Positions 11,878-22,959 of a stretch of 64,000 nucleotides of DNA are shown piece by piece. Source of the DNA: Utricularia gibba (lineage: Eukaryota > Streptophyta > Magnoliopsida > Lamiales > Lentibulariaceae); contig NEEC01000013.1 in NCBI GenBank assembly GCA_002189035.1, positions 2,294,001-2,358,000 on the forward strand, written 5' to 3'. Positions within the stretch are counted from its first letter, which is position 1, and every line of letters begins with the position of its first letter. Under the pieces are notes generated by a model, which worked only from the letters and a program-made list of their open reading frames with translations, ran no database searches and was not told where the DNA came from. A program made the position numbers and the translations under genes.

Positions 11878-12447
11878 CTTCCGGGTCGGGTTCATTTTTC
11901 AAAGTAATACATACCATTTTGCATTTTGTACCCCTTTAAATCCTTGTTCTTATACTATTGCCCCTCATTTTTATATAAATTTCTTTAGCACCTATTTTAA
12001 AAATTGAATCTTGATAAAAAAAAAAAGAAAGAACTTGTAATTATTTTAAAATTGCAGATATTTAAATTCTGGTTTCATTTGAAATATTCATTATTGCTCA
12101 GAGAATTCTTAAGATGAATGAAGAATTCTCCAGTGCATGTTCAGATTTCCAAAGAATTCTAGAAATTTCTAAAGAGATAGGGAACTGGAATGGATTTAGA
12201 AACTTCCTGGTAAGGGTCTTGTTGACTCTGGTGAATCCATCTACTACAAGCAAACTGAAAACAAGGGGCAAGAGACCACCATGGCAACTCGTCCGGAACC
12301 CGTTAACTGTTCAGAACCGCGGTTCCAAGGTTCGTAAAATACATTGAGCCGGTCCGATACTGTACGGGTCCGGAACCAAACAAAAAGTTGAAAACCTGAA
12401 CTGGGAACGAAACCGGGATGCGGTTCCAGTTCGAACCGGTCCCAACA
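11878..12447. other. Convergent 3' spacer of ATL and PRP38 with GGTTCC-rich patch
   Basis: The left part is AT-rich. From about 12285 to 12445 the sequence is dense in GGTTCC, GGAACC and CCGGTCC words, including the palindrome GAACCGCGGTTC near 12313, right up to the PRP38 stop codon. This word pattern is often seen in the subterminal regions of plant DNA transposons, so a short element remnant in the 3' UTR is possible. No terminal repeats or target duplication could be defined. Confidence 0.35.
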
Positions 12448-15138
12448 CTACCTGAGAGGCTTCAGTCCAAGAGAAGCACGAAGCTTATTGGCTGCTGCGA
12501 TCTCAGGATCAGGGTGATCAGTCCCATCCTCTTTTGTTGCTTTCTTCTCTTTCTTTTTCCTTGGCTCGTCCCGGGGCTCCTCAGGTTCCTCCACACGCCG
12601 TTTTGGACTTGCACTGGAACGATGTCTTCTCCGCCTGTCATCCCCATCACGATCCTTGCGGTCTCTGCTTCTGCTACGACTTCTCGAGTGGCTCCTCCTT
12701 CGAGCACGATCCCTGTCTCGTCTGTCACGCTCCCGCCCTTCTCGATCTCTATCACGATCTCTTTCACGACCGTAATCCTTCTCTTCTCTCTGGCGATGCC
12801 AATCCTTGTCTCTCTCCCTATCTCTATCACGCGCTCTTCCACGGTCTCTCTCATACTCTCGGTCCCTGGAAGCCCAAATCAGTGCTTAGAATAACACCAA
12901 AGGCCTATTTCCTGAAGCCGCTGTTTCCCAGACCCCAGATATCACATAATGGAAATTGACAAGGGGGCTTCGGAAATGGAAGTCCCCACGCTACAAAGAA
13001 GCTTGAATGCTAGACACAAAACATGCTCCACGGGAATCAATGAAACTTGCAAGGAAATGCAATACGCTGTCCTAAGAAATGAGTATGGGCCAAGCAAGTC
13101 AAATTGTAAGACCCATAATACTTCTCATATGCACACTGCCAATGCATAGAAACCTGGTAGGGCCATATTTTCTCAATATAGGATGCTGTTAAAAGCCACG
13201 TAGGCTTGAAATGCCATAATGGTCATAATCACCAGAAGGGTATGGCAGATGATTAACATCTAGATGAAATAACAGCGTCCGGTTGAAAAAAAAGCAACAT
13301 TACTACCAACATTCAAACACTGGAATTAAGCATGTAAATGTGGAAACTTCATATTAAAGCTTAATTCACCCCTTAGAACCTACTGACGGCATACTGCAAC
13401 ATGTAAGAATTGAGTTTATAGATAACAAAAATGTACAAAAAAACGTTACTATATATTAACAAACAAAAATCTGCATCACTGAATATCAGATGATAAAGCA
13501 CAGACTTGTGTGTCTGTTGGAGAGAGAGAACAAGGATCATATACCTGTAACGGTGAGCATCTCTTTTCCTGTATGAATCTTTGTCCCTTGTAGGACTGCG
13601 TGCACGGGAGTAATCCTGCTATACAGGAGGGAACTATTAAGTGATTCATCAACTAGAGGTATGACATGAACAGATGAGAGATATTTGGACCTTATCATTG
13701 TCCAAAGGTTCCAACGCATCAACAAGTTGTTCATCCTCATCCTTTTCTTCCTCCTCCTCAAAATCATCTTCAAGAGCGCTTCTCCTAGGTTCTAGAGAAC
13801 CAATTGTTTCGATTGTCCATCTAAGCCACCAGATACAGCAGAAATAAGAGGGAAAAAATGCAGTGGTGATTAGCCATGACAAAGAGCTGAAATCTGTGCA
13901 ATCCTGAATGCAATGGTGATTAGCACTGACAAAAACTGGATGATTTACGATCCTAAATAACATTTCAATGAAAATTCACCACGCGACTTGGATAAAAAAT
14001 TGTGCTAAATATAGCAACATACTGACAATTATAGTACACACAAACTTTGATGCTCAAAAAAAATGCATATGACTGCAAATAACATGCACCTAAGTACCTT
14101 TTTTTGATTCGGGTAGTGCAATATCACAAGAGTAATCTTTGGTCAAAAGGTCATCAATGAACTCATCCACGTGTGTCAAGATGAATTCTGAAAATCCAAG
14201 AAACAAACCATAGATTATTGTGGGGACAAAAAACAAACAGTGGATTTAAATTCCTTGGAATTACTATAAACACGGTTCTCAATCCCCTGTTGAGGCTCCA
14301 AACTGTAATCTAGCATTAATCTTCCAAACACATTCCTGATAACCTAACACGCTACAAAAAAGGAAAAAGAGTCTTACTTCCTTCATTTGATTTGAACCTG
14401 AGCTTTCGGTAATCATTGTATAAGGGTTCCAGGTACCGGTACACATCAACATCTGTCCCAGTAAGTCTCAAATAAAAGGCTCCAAGTGCACGAACATATC
14501 TGCGAACAAGGGAGTCACCGTGTTACAAGATGTCATTTAGGCTGTATTTAAAGAATAAAAAAACACATTATATCACTGTAAAACCTTGCCTCCATGAAAA
14601 AAAAAGGATAAAAGAAACCCAGAAAGCAAAAACTTCTATTGATACTATTAGGGGAAAAATAAATAAATAACAAACTGGGTGTTCCAAATCCAATAGTGAG
14701 GAAGGCTATTTCAAATCATGAACAACCTTAAACCGAGACCATTCAATTCAACGCACAACACGAATTGCACACTAAGCACCCTAAACTGCACCCCAAAAAA
14801 TTCGTGGAAATGCTATGGAACATGATCGAAAACCTAAAAAACACTTACTTGTACTCAGAATTCTTTATGAATTCGACGACGATTTCTTTATCGGGTTGAA
14901 TCTGAAGCATTTTCATGACCAAGCACATGAACGGGGTGGGCTTCCGATTGCCGCCGAAGGTCCCACCAAGGTGGTCGATCTCCATGGCCTTGTCGACGAG
15001 CGTCTCCGCAGTGAGACCGAAGCATTGTTCCTTCCAGTAGGTGTTTTGATATATCTTGCTCCTGAGTATTTTCTCCACCAAATTCTGAGGATTCGTCCCC
15101 CTTATACTCTTCGCCAATGGATCCGTACGATTCGCCAT
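12448..15138 (-). CDS. PRP38: Pre-mRNA-splicing factor PRP38, frameshifted at an exon end
   Basis: Exons: 15138-14849, 14499-14378, 14187-14098, 13820-13691, 13618-13545, 12865-12448. PRP38 joins the precatalytic spliceosome with the U4/U6.U5 tri-snRNP and is needed for its activation in the nucleus. The PRP38 domain covers the first ~170 residues (MANRTDPLAKSIRGTNPQNL, YWKEQCFGLTAE, LGGTFGGNRKPTPFMCL, YVRALGAFYLRLT). An acidic stretch follows, then an RS/RE/RD-rich tail of about 130 residues. The start at 15138 matches the family; an in-frame ATG at 15192 adds 18 unusual residues. Exon 3 ends in seven A where eight are needed, so the frame breaks at the junction to exon 4. All other joins are good, giving about 374 aa once that base is counted. 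It shares a promoter region with the pectinesterase. Confidence 0.9.
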
Positions 15139-15200
15139 AGCTACTTCGGAGCGGATATGAGGGGGGAAAGCCCTAACAGTGGGCTCCGGCACACCGACCC

Positions 15201-15208
15201 TATTTATA
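15201..15208 (-). promoter_or_regulatory. TATA-like box of PRP38
   Basis: Reads TATAAATA on the minus strand, 63 bp upstream of the PRP38 start codon, which would leave a 5' UTR of roughly 30 nt. The surrounding block is AT-rich, so a chance match is possible. Confidence 0.35.
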
Positions 15209-15348
15209 TTTTTAATTAATTGATCATTTTTTAATATAAAATTTTTATTTCTTTATAATAGTAATTCTAAAAGGGAATGGAGAACCGCCATTGGTGAGCT
15301 TAGCTTGGAAGTCGGAAGCTCTGCGGACGAGGAGAAATGGCCCCCATC

Positions 15349-15355
15349 TATAAAA
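15349..15355 (+). promoter_or_regulatory. TATA box of the pectinesterase gene
   Basis: A perfect TATAAAA in a C-rich context, 126 bp before the start codon. This predicts transcription from about 15380 and a 5' UTR near 100 nt. Confidence 0.55.
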
Positions 15356-15480
15356 CGGCCTGAAACTCCTCTGCCATTCCATCAGCCTCGAATTCTCCAT
15401 TTCCCGGAAGGGGGCTCAACGGAATCCGTCTCCCCTTTTTTGCAGTAGCATTCGGAAAACAAAAAAAAAAATTGTCGACA

Positions 15481-17993
15481 ATGGCAGGGAACAAGAAGAT
15501 GGCCATCGCCGCCGTCTCCTCCTTGCTCTTAGTTGCCATGGCAGTGGCGCTTCTCTATGATGGCCATGGCAGCAGCTCTGACGACGAGGAAGTCACGGCG
15601 TCGCAGAAAGCCATGGTCACAATCAACACACTCTGTTCTGAAACCGATTACAAACAAGCTTGCGTCAGCACGCTGAAAGAGTCGGGCGCCAACACTAGCG
15701 ATCCCAAGGAGCTCGTACAGATCGCGTTTCAGGCGACGATGAAGCAGATTTCCGACGCGGCGGCGAATTCCACGCTCCTAAAAGAACTAGAGAATAATCC
15801 GAGAGGCAAGGCGGCGCTCGACGCGTGTAAGGAACTCGCGGACGACGCCGTTAATGATCTCAATCGGACCTTAGAGAAATTCAGCAAAGAATTCAGTGAA
15901 TTCGATCTCCTCGACGCTAACAACATCCTCGCGGATCTCAAGATTTGGCTCAGCGGCGCGATCACCAATCAGGAGACGTGTTTAGATGGTTTCGAGGGCG
16001 TCGACGGCGACGCCGGCGACAAAATGAGGCTATCCCTCAACATGTCCATGGAAATGTCTAGCAACGTCCTCGCCATGATGACCGGAATGCAGTCGATTCT
16101 TGCGACGTTCACAACTTCGCCGTTGCCTATCCAGCGGCGGTTGCTTTCAGAGGCTGAGGAACCGCCGGCGGTGGTGATGGGGCACGAAGATGAAATTATA
16201 CCAAATTGGGTTGATTTACAGAGGAGGAAACTCTTGTCCTCTCACAAGAAACCCAAGCTCCACAAACACATCAAACCAGATCTCGTCATTGCGCAGGACG
16301 GCAGCGGCGATTTCCAAACGATCAACGAAGCTCTGTTCGAAGTCCCTAAAAAGGAAGACGAAATGTTCGTTTTGTATATCAAAGAGGGCGTGTATCAGGA
16401 GCAGGTGAAGATCAACAGCAGCTTAACGCATTTGCTAATCATCGGAGACGGCCCAACCAAGACGAAGATAACCGGCAGCCTCAATTATATCGACGGAACT
16501 CCGACTTATCACACCGCCACCGTCGGTATGAAAAACAAATGCACAAGTTTTCTTGAAAAACTCTGCTTTCATTTGACTTCAGATTTTGCATTGCAGCGGT
16601 TCACGCCGACCATTTCATGGCGATGGATATCGGATTCGAGAACTCCGCCGGGCCGGAGAAGCACCAGGCGGTGGCGTTACGCGTGAGTGCTGATTTAGCG
16701 GTGTTCTACAATTGCCAAATCGACGGTTACCAGGACACGCTCTACACGCACAACTACCGTCAATTCTACCGCGAATGCACGATCTCTGGCACCATAGATT
16801 TCATCTTCGGCGATGCGGCGGCGGTGCTGCAGAGCTGCACGATGGTCGTGCGGAAGCCCATGGAAAATCAGTATTGCATCGTGACGGCTCAGGGCCGGAA
16901 GGATATCCATCAGCCGACGGGACTTGTGCTTCAGAACTGCTCCATCGTCTCCGATCCCGCCTTCGTCCCCGTCCGAAACATCAATAAAGCTTATCTCGGG
17001 AGACCATGGAAGCAGTTTTCACGCACAGTGATCATGGAATCCTACATCGATGAAACCATTCAGCCAGACGGATGGCTGCCCTGGAACACTACATTCGCAT
17101 TTGACACATTGTTCTATACCGAGTTCAATAACCGCGGCCCGGGCTCCGACAAGAGCCGCCGCGTAACTTGGCCGGGGATTAAAGAGCTTCCTGCGAAGCG
17201 AATCAAGAGATTTACAGCTGATAGGTTCATCGATGGTGGGCATTGGCTTAAACACAACAAGGCAAATGTTCCTTATAAGGGAGGGTTCTTCTTTGAGGTC
17301 CCTGAAGATAATCCCGGTGTGAAGTATTCGCCGATAGGATCAGAAGAAACGAAAGATGGAGGAGAGATGAGGGATCGGGATGATTTCGTTGCTCCGAAAA
17401 CTGCGGATTCTCCCAGTGGGGCTCCTTCTCTTGCTGGCCATATTGCGGCTTCGCCATGGATGCAACCTTCAGAGGATCAGGACAAGAAATCAGATGGCAA
17501 GAAGGAGAAGAATGTGGGAGAAGAAAATGATGACGAAGACAGCAGCGGGGAATCTGGGAAGAAAACGGAGAAGTCATCAGAATCAAAGAAGAAGCACAAG
17601 GAGGAGGCGGACGAACAGGAATCCGGGAAATCATCTGAATCGAAGAAGAAGAATAAGGAAGAAGGCAACGACCACAAATCGGAAAAATCATCGGAATCAA
17701 AGAAGAAGAAGAAGAGAAATAATAATAAGGAAGAAGACGATGAACAGAAATCTGGGAAAGCTTCAGAATCAAAGAAAAAGAACAAAGAAGAAGGTAGTGG
17801 TCAAAAATCCGAGAAGAAGATGGAAGAGCAGTCATCTGGGAATACGATGTCGGTGATGTCCACATCATCTTCCTCTTACTCATATATTTCGGCTCCGACC
17901 ACCGCTCCAGCACTTGCTCCGAGTTCGCCTTCTCCGGCCTCACAGCCCAGCACCAGCTGGTTCTCCGTTCCCAAGCTCTTGTTCAGAGAATGA
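15481..17993 (+). CDS. Pectin methylesterase with PMEI pro-region and long charged tail
   Basis: Exons 15481-16525 and 16597-17993, 813 aa. The enzyme removes methyl esters from homogalacturonan in the cell wall. A signal anchor spans about residues 7-27. The PMEI domain follows (~45-195). Two basic processing motifs, RRLL (219-222) and RRKLL (~250), are where subtilases release the mature enzyme. The PME domain (~265-570) has all catalytic signatures: GVYQEQV, QAVALRV, GYQDTLYTH, DFIFGDAA and LGRPWK. After the usual end (NVPYKGGFFFEVPEDNPG, ~589) comes a ~220-residue tail: repeated SSESKKK/KSGKSSESKKK units with Glu and Asn, then a Ser/Pro/Ala-rich end. A few Arabidopsis PMEs, such as the PME21/PME28 group, also have tails. 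Those are pollen-type enzymes, so a pollen role is a reasonable guess. Confidence 0.93.
17480..17830 (+). repeat. Degenerate coding repeats in the pectinesterase tail
   Basis: Within the pectinesterase frame, units of about 60-70 bp encode variants of KSGKSSESKKKNKEEG-D. At least five copies are seen (near 17560, 17620, 17680, 17745 and 17800). They keep the frame and vary in sequence, which suggests unequal copying under weak constraint. Confidence 0.7.
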
Positions 17994-18370
17994 TGGACAA
18001 GCCTCTGAGGGGTTGTTGCTTGCAGAGTAAATAAGATTTATACATAAATTTATATTTTTGTAAATTCGTTTTAATTAATAAAAATATTATTATTCCGCAA
18101 CAATAGCTTACTTAAGACATGAAATTGAATAATTACATAACATATTAGAACAATAAAATAAAATGATATATACCTCATCATATATAACACACGCTTTGAA
18201 TCCTAATTTTTTAATTAAAATTTTTCTAAAATCAAATTAAATTATTTTGTTGAGCTGGAAGTATCGGTTTTTACTGTGCCGTCTCCGCATCACCACATTC
18301 GGTGTTTTGAAACTGCAGTGATACTTGTATTCATTATTGCAAGGCGAACTGTTGAACTCCATAATTCGCA
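17994..18370. other. Spacer between pectinesterase and HGSNAT-like gene
   Basis: The left half is AT-rich and holds the pectinesterase 3' UTR, with AATAAA at 18077-18082. The right half, from about 18250, is the promoter and 5' UTR of the next gene; no clear TATA was seen. Confidence 0.4.
18077..18082 (+). terminator. Poly(A) signal of the pectinesterase gene
   Basis: AATAAA 84 bp after the stop codon in an AT-rich stretch. It fits a plant polyadenylation element; no cleavage site can be shown. Confidence 0.4.
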
Positions 18371-21125
18371 ATGGATTTAGAAGAGGAAACGTTGACTTCG
18401 ACGGAGATTCACCACGACGCCGTTGAGCCGTTGGATTCTACTTCTCAATCCAGGCGTGTTGCGTCGCTGGATGCCTTCCGAGGGCTCACTGTCGCGGTAA
18501 AAAGTTCGAGCGTCAGTGAAAGATAGTGAATTAATGAGTGTAAAGATGGGGATTTTGTGTTGAATTTCAGCTAATGGTTTTGGTTGATGATGCTGGAGGA
18601 GAATGGCCTGTAATCGGGCATGCTCCTTGGAATGGTTGCAACCTTGCTGATTTCGTGATGCCATTTTTTCTATTTATTGTGGGGGTTTCCATTGCCCTTG
18701 CCTTCAAGGTTAGATGGTTAGCGTGCTGCCTTTTCAAGTTTCCAATTTTCACGATAGTTTACTTGTATCTGCCTTTATTTGGAGCAGAGAATAGAAGACA
18801 GCGTTGTGGCTGTGAAAAAAGTTATTTTGAGAACTTTGCAACTTCTTTTCTGGGGCCTCCTCTTACAAGGTCAGCTTTCTGAATTCCTCTTACTGCTGTG
18901 ATGGAGCAAACTAGAAAAAATGCGAGTAAACAAGTTGTTTCATGGTGTGAACTGATTTTGACGTTATCATCATCGTAGGAGGTTACTTTCATTCTCCAGA
19001 CGTGCTTACTTATGGTGTTGACATAAAAAGAATAAGGTTGTGTGGAATCCTTCAGGTAATTTTATTAACCTTTATTTCATATCTCACGGGCTTGCCGTTG
19101 TCTACATGACTTATCGCATGGACCCAATCCTCTCTCCAGAGAATAGCCCTTGCCTACATGGTTGTGGCATTTCTAGAAATTTTCACTCGAAAGCAACCCA
19201 AATCTGCTGTGTTGAATGGAACATTCTCCATATTCAAGAACTATGTCTGGCATTGGTACACAGTTTAATGAACGACGTAATAATTGTTTCTAAAAACACT
19301 GAGTCATGCTCTATGCCTCGTAGGATACTTGGGTGTGGCGTTTTGATCATCTATTTGGCTACTTTGTATGGAGTATATGTTCCTGATTGGAAATATAAAG
19401 TGCAAGATGAATCAAGTCCTCACTATGGAGAGACTCTTACTGTAAGCCAATTTGCATAATTTTTTTTACATATCTGCAACACAACATTTAATCATCTGTT
19501 CATTGATTTTCACAAGGATGTGCTTATAGGTGAAGTCAGGATATCTCGAAGCTAACTTATGAAAAAAATTGAGAGATTTCAACTTCTGATTCCTTTTTTT
19601 TTAATCCTTACATTCAAAAATATCCTGATGCCATTCAGGTAGTTTGCAATGTGCGAGGAAAATTGGACCCTCCATGTAATGCCGTGGGGTATGTTGATAG
19701 AATGTTGCTTGGAGTGAACCACATGTATCAACATCCAGCTTGGAGAAGATCCAAAGTGAAATTCGTTTGTGAAGCTTTTTTGCGGTATGTCAGCATTATT
19801 ATATTAAAAGCTTATTATCCATATTTCTACAGGCTTGCACTGTGAATTCACCTCGTTCTGGCCCTTTTCGAACTGACGCTCCTTCTTGGTGTTTTGCCCC
19901 TTTTGAGCCTGAAGGGGTATTGAGGTTGGTCTGTTATTCATGAATATAATAACGCCAATTTTTTATATCTGGTTCCTTATATAAAGTTTAAGATAACCTG
20001 GACTTGTATCTCTAAATTATCTTTGTTTATCTCTTGTCACTGCAGCTCTGTATCTGCTATCCTCTCCACGGTGATTGGAGTTCACTGCGGCCATGTTCTA
20101 ATCAGCATGAGGGTGCGCCACCATTAACTGATGCTTTCCTCTAATTAAATTTTGCTAAGGCATTGATTTAGATACACAGTGATTCTAGGCCCACTTGCCA
20201 AGGCTCCGGCACTGGACTTCCATGGGGCTTGGACTTCTCATTGTAGGAATCTCACTTCATTATTCAGATGGTAAGTGTGGTTGTGACCATGAATGGAGAA
20301 GGTTGCAAGTATTCAAGGTATTAAATGATTTTCTTAAATGCAGCAATTCCATTGAATAAGCAGCTGTACACCCTCAGCTATGTGTGTTTAACATCTGGTG
20401 CTGCTGCGTTAGTGCTGTCGTTCTTCTATGTTCTGGTACACCCTCCCTGTTGCCAAAATAATACAGATGCACTTATTTTCTTGGAAGAGTCTGTACAGAG
20501 TTCAAGAAAATAAGCTCCATAAATCTTCTGCTATCTCCTGCCATGTTTCCATTTTCCACTCATTCTTCCTTGATAATTTTGTATTAAGGAGGCCATTTGC
20601 ATCCACAGAATAAAAAAATGACATGAAGTGTTTCTGTTTGCTTTCAGGAGGACGTATGGAAGATTAGATACCCATTTCTACCATTGGAGTGGATTGGTAT
20701 GAATGCAATGCTCGTCTATGTGATGGCTGCAGCAGAGATCTTTGCTTCCTTTGTCAATGGATGGTATTACGATGAACCTGGTAACAACTTGGTAAGTTGG
20801 TTTTTCAGGCACTGCACCTTACACTGCGCACACAAAACCAGGGAAGCAAAAGTTAGGATGTTGTGGCTTAAAGTCAGGATGCATTGCATGTGCAAAAGTG
20901 TTGCTTCACAATATTATAGGACTCTGTCGACCGAGATAGTGCTACACGGTGCTCTAACAAGTTACCCCAATTTTGCAGGTAAACTGGATCAAGAAGCACA
21001 TTTTTTTCGATGTATGGCATTCAAAGGAGGTGGGAACTCTATTTTATGTCATCTTTGGTGAGATACTGTTTTGGGCTGTAGTTTCCGGCTTATTGCATCA
21101 TTTTCGCATATACTGGAAACTTTAG
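18371..21125 (+). CDS. Heparan-alpha-glucosaminide N-acetyltransferase-like membrane protein
   Basis: Thirteen exons: 18371-18496, 18571-18708, 18788-18869, 18979-19055, 19140-19255, 19324-19441, 19639-19755, 19833-19924, 20046-20112, 20189-20270, 20344-20435, 20648-20791, 20979-21125. Phases join to give 465 aa, normal for plant members. Family signatures are ASLDAFRGLTVALMVLVDDAG, HAPWNGCNLADFVMPFFLF, RIALAYMVVAFLEI, the Cys-rich loop with NVRGKLDPPCNAVGYVDRML, DPPC/DAPSWCFAPFEPEG, and the C-terminal PFLPLEWIGMNAMLVYV and FDVWHSKEVGTLFYVIFGE. About ten hydrophobic segments are spread along it. In animals the homologue acetylates heparan sulfate at the lysosome membrane. Plants lack heparan sulfate, so the plant substrate is unknown; acetyl transfer to another sugar at the vacuole is a guess. 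Confidence 0.92.
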
Positions 21126-22164
21126 TGACCAGGCTATGGTGATTCAATGGTGTATCCTCTGCTGTGCGTTGAAAATGCAAGTGTAAACTTCATTGTTTTA
21201 TGCAGAAAAGTATCTTGCCAACTTTGTGAAAATCAGGTACTATGCTGCACAATGGAACATGAAACAATGATGGAATATCGTCCTGTTTTTGGTTAGTAGG
21301 AATGAACATGAGTGAGGACATGGAGAAATGAAAACTAGATGGGCATCTAATGATAAACATATAAACTGAAGAGGAATCCAATGAAGATCTGGAAATCAGG
21401 CACCTTTGCCTACAACACTGCTGTAGCAGACACATCTTCCCTTGAATCCTCTGCAGAGCAATCTGCAATATAATTTTCAAAGGACGGGGATGCGGATGCA
21501 GTAAGTGACTGTGTTTGTAAGTGATAAGAAAGAATCTCGAGAGCCAGACCTTCATACCAAAGGAGCTTTATTCCAATTTGCCGTAGATATGAACTTATGC
21601 AGGAGCTTCACACAGATGGAACTTTGATCTCCAAGACACCTAGGTGTAGCTTTAATTCCTAGCGCATAAAGTGAAAGGAGCATCTAGCATCAACTCCAAA
21701 GTCTTTGAGCAAGCATTTCTTATCCACCCAAAAAGAAAAGGCTCTTTACCTCAAAAGATTCCGAAGTTATATATCAAGAACTCATGCATATTAAGGCACC
21801 TTCAAACAATATAAAGAAACGCCACTTCGCCCACAAATCACTATTACACATCAATGTGATTGTTGGAAAACGCATCCCTAGTTCATATTTATGGTGTGGC
21901 TTCGTGACAGGAATGAAACAAAAAATGAGTGCAGAAATGGCATGCACAAACAACAAATTCAAGATCAAAAAAGATTAATACATTCATAAAGCCACAAATC
22001 GATACCAGGCCCCAGCAAGTTTGTTACAAAGTATCGTCGGTTAGGTACTGGGGCATACGCAGATATGTACACACTGAAGAATAGAGGATATACATGGCCT
22101 CAACGATGTCCCAGTCACAAACCAAACGAGAACGAAAATCTTGTAGAAGAGCAGGAAATGGATT
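21126..22164. other. Convergent 3' spacer, HGSNAT-like gene and SRC2
   Basis: This holds the 3' UTRs of two genes that face each other. Short open stretches on either strand match nothing and lack codon bias. No repeat or RNA gene was recognised. Confidence 0.4.
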
Positions 22165-22959
22165 CTAGAATCCAATGTCACCCATAGCATCACCATATCC
22201 ATCCGCATACGCCGCCGACTCGCCGATATCGGACACAGCTTCTCCAAGGAGGAATCCACCCAGCAACCCAGCACCCAACCCAAGACCGAGACCCCCCATA
22301 TTATTCTTCTTCGGTGGCTGCGTGTAAGGAGCATATTGCGGAGGTGGAGCAGCATAACCGTAACCCGGCTGAGGCTGGTACCCATACCCGCTTGACTGCG
22401 CATACGCCGGCTGAGAATAAGGCTGAGCATATTGCGGAGGTGGATAACCCGGAGGAGGCGCGTCGTATGTTCGAGGTGCTGCATAAGGCGCCGCAGGATA
22501 TCCCATCATCGACTCCTCGGCATGGCGCTTGGGTTCCACAGCCTTCTCCGTGAATTTCTCCCCGAACCTGTAGGATAACCTGAGGGTTCCCTTCGGTTTT
22601 CTAGAAGGCGTGATCACCTGGTAGTCAACGACGCGATCCTTGGCGTAATCAGGATGGAAGAGGTCATTAATAGGGATGGTAAGGGATCCAACGTCCTTAT
22701 CCCCAAAAGCACCATCGTCCCTGATCCGTACCAGGAGAGAAAGCCCAGGCCTCGTAAGGTAAACCTCATCGACGATGAGCTCCGTCTTGAAATTCCACTT
22801 GGGATTGGATCCGCAGTTCTTGTCCACGAAAGTCTTCTTCATCGATTGCCGGTAGCCGGCGAGAGATATCTCCGCATAGAGATCCATTTTCCCAAGTAAC
22901 TTGACGTCCTTGAGCCCCTCCGCCGACACCACAGTGATCTTCAACGGCCGGTACTCCAT
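22165..22959 (-). CDS. SRC2: C2-domain protein SRC2
   Basis: A single exon of 264 aa. Residues 1-125 form a C2 domain (MEYRPLKITVVSAEGLKDV, LLGKMDLYAEISL, NPKWNFK, VRIRDDGAFGDKDVGS). A low-complexity Pro/Tyr/Gly-rich region follows (~145-220, with PPGYPPPQYAQPYSQPAYAQ-type sequence). The end is a Gly-rich hydrophobic stretch (GLGLGLGAGLLGGFLLGEA) with an acidic tail. This is the layout of plant SRC2, a cold- and stress-induced protein. In Arabidopsis it binds the N-terminus of RbohF and raises its calcium-dependent activity, and it moves from the ER to protein storage vacuoles. The first ATG is used and aligns with the family start. The upstream region has a TATA box and three TGGGCCCA palindromes. 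Confidence 0.92.
   Translation of the reverse strand: MEYRPLKITVVSAEGLKDVKLLGKMDLYAEISLAGYRQSMKKTFVDKNCGSNPKWNFKTELIVDEVYLTRPGLSLLVRIRDDGAFGDKDVGSLTIPINDLFHPDYAKDRVVDYQVITPSRKPKGTLRLSYRFGEKFTEKAVEPKRHAEESMMGYPAAPYAAPRTYDAPPPGYPPPQYAQPYSQPAYAQSSGYGYQPQPGYGYAAPPPQYAPYTQPPKKNNMGGLGLGLGAGLLGGFLLGEAVSDIGESAAYADGYGDAMGDIGF

Larger units (their letters stand above)
15139..15480. promoter_or_regulatory. Bidirectional promoter, PRP38 / pectinesterase
   Basis: The two start codons are 342 bp apart and point away from each other. A minus-strand TATA (TATAAATA, 15201-15208) faces PRP38 and a plus-strand TATA (TATAAAA, 15349-15355) faces the pectinesterase. An AT-rich block lies at about 15201-15270 and a more GC-balanced block follows. 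Confidence 0.55.

Noticed and set aside
12418-12959. Two overlapping plus-strand frames rich in Ser/Leu/Phe
   Set aside because: They mirror the Arg/Asp/Glu repeat codons of the PRP38 RS tail on the minus strand and have no independent support.
17248-17943. Long open frame on the minus strand opposite the pectinesterase tail (231 codons)
   Set aside because: It is the complement of AAG/GAA-rich repeat codons, which rarely make stops on the other strand. It has no start context or homology, and the plus frame continues a clear enzyme.
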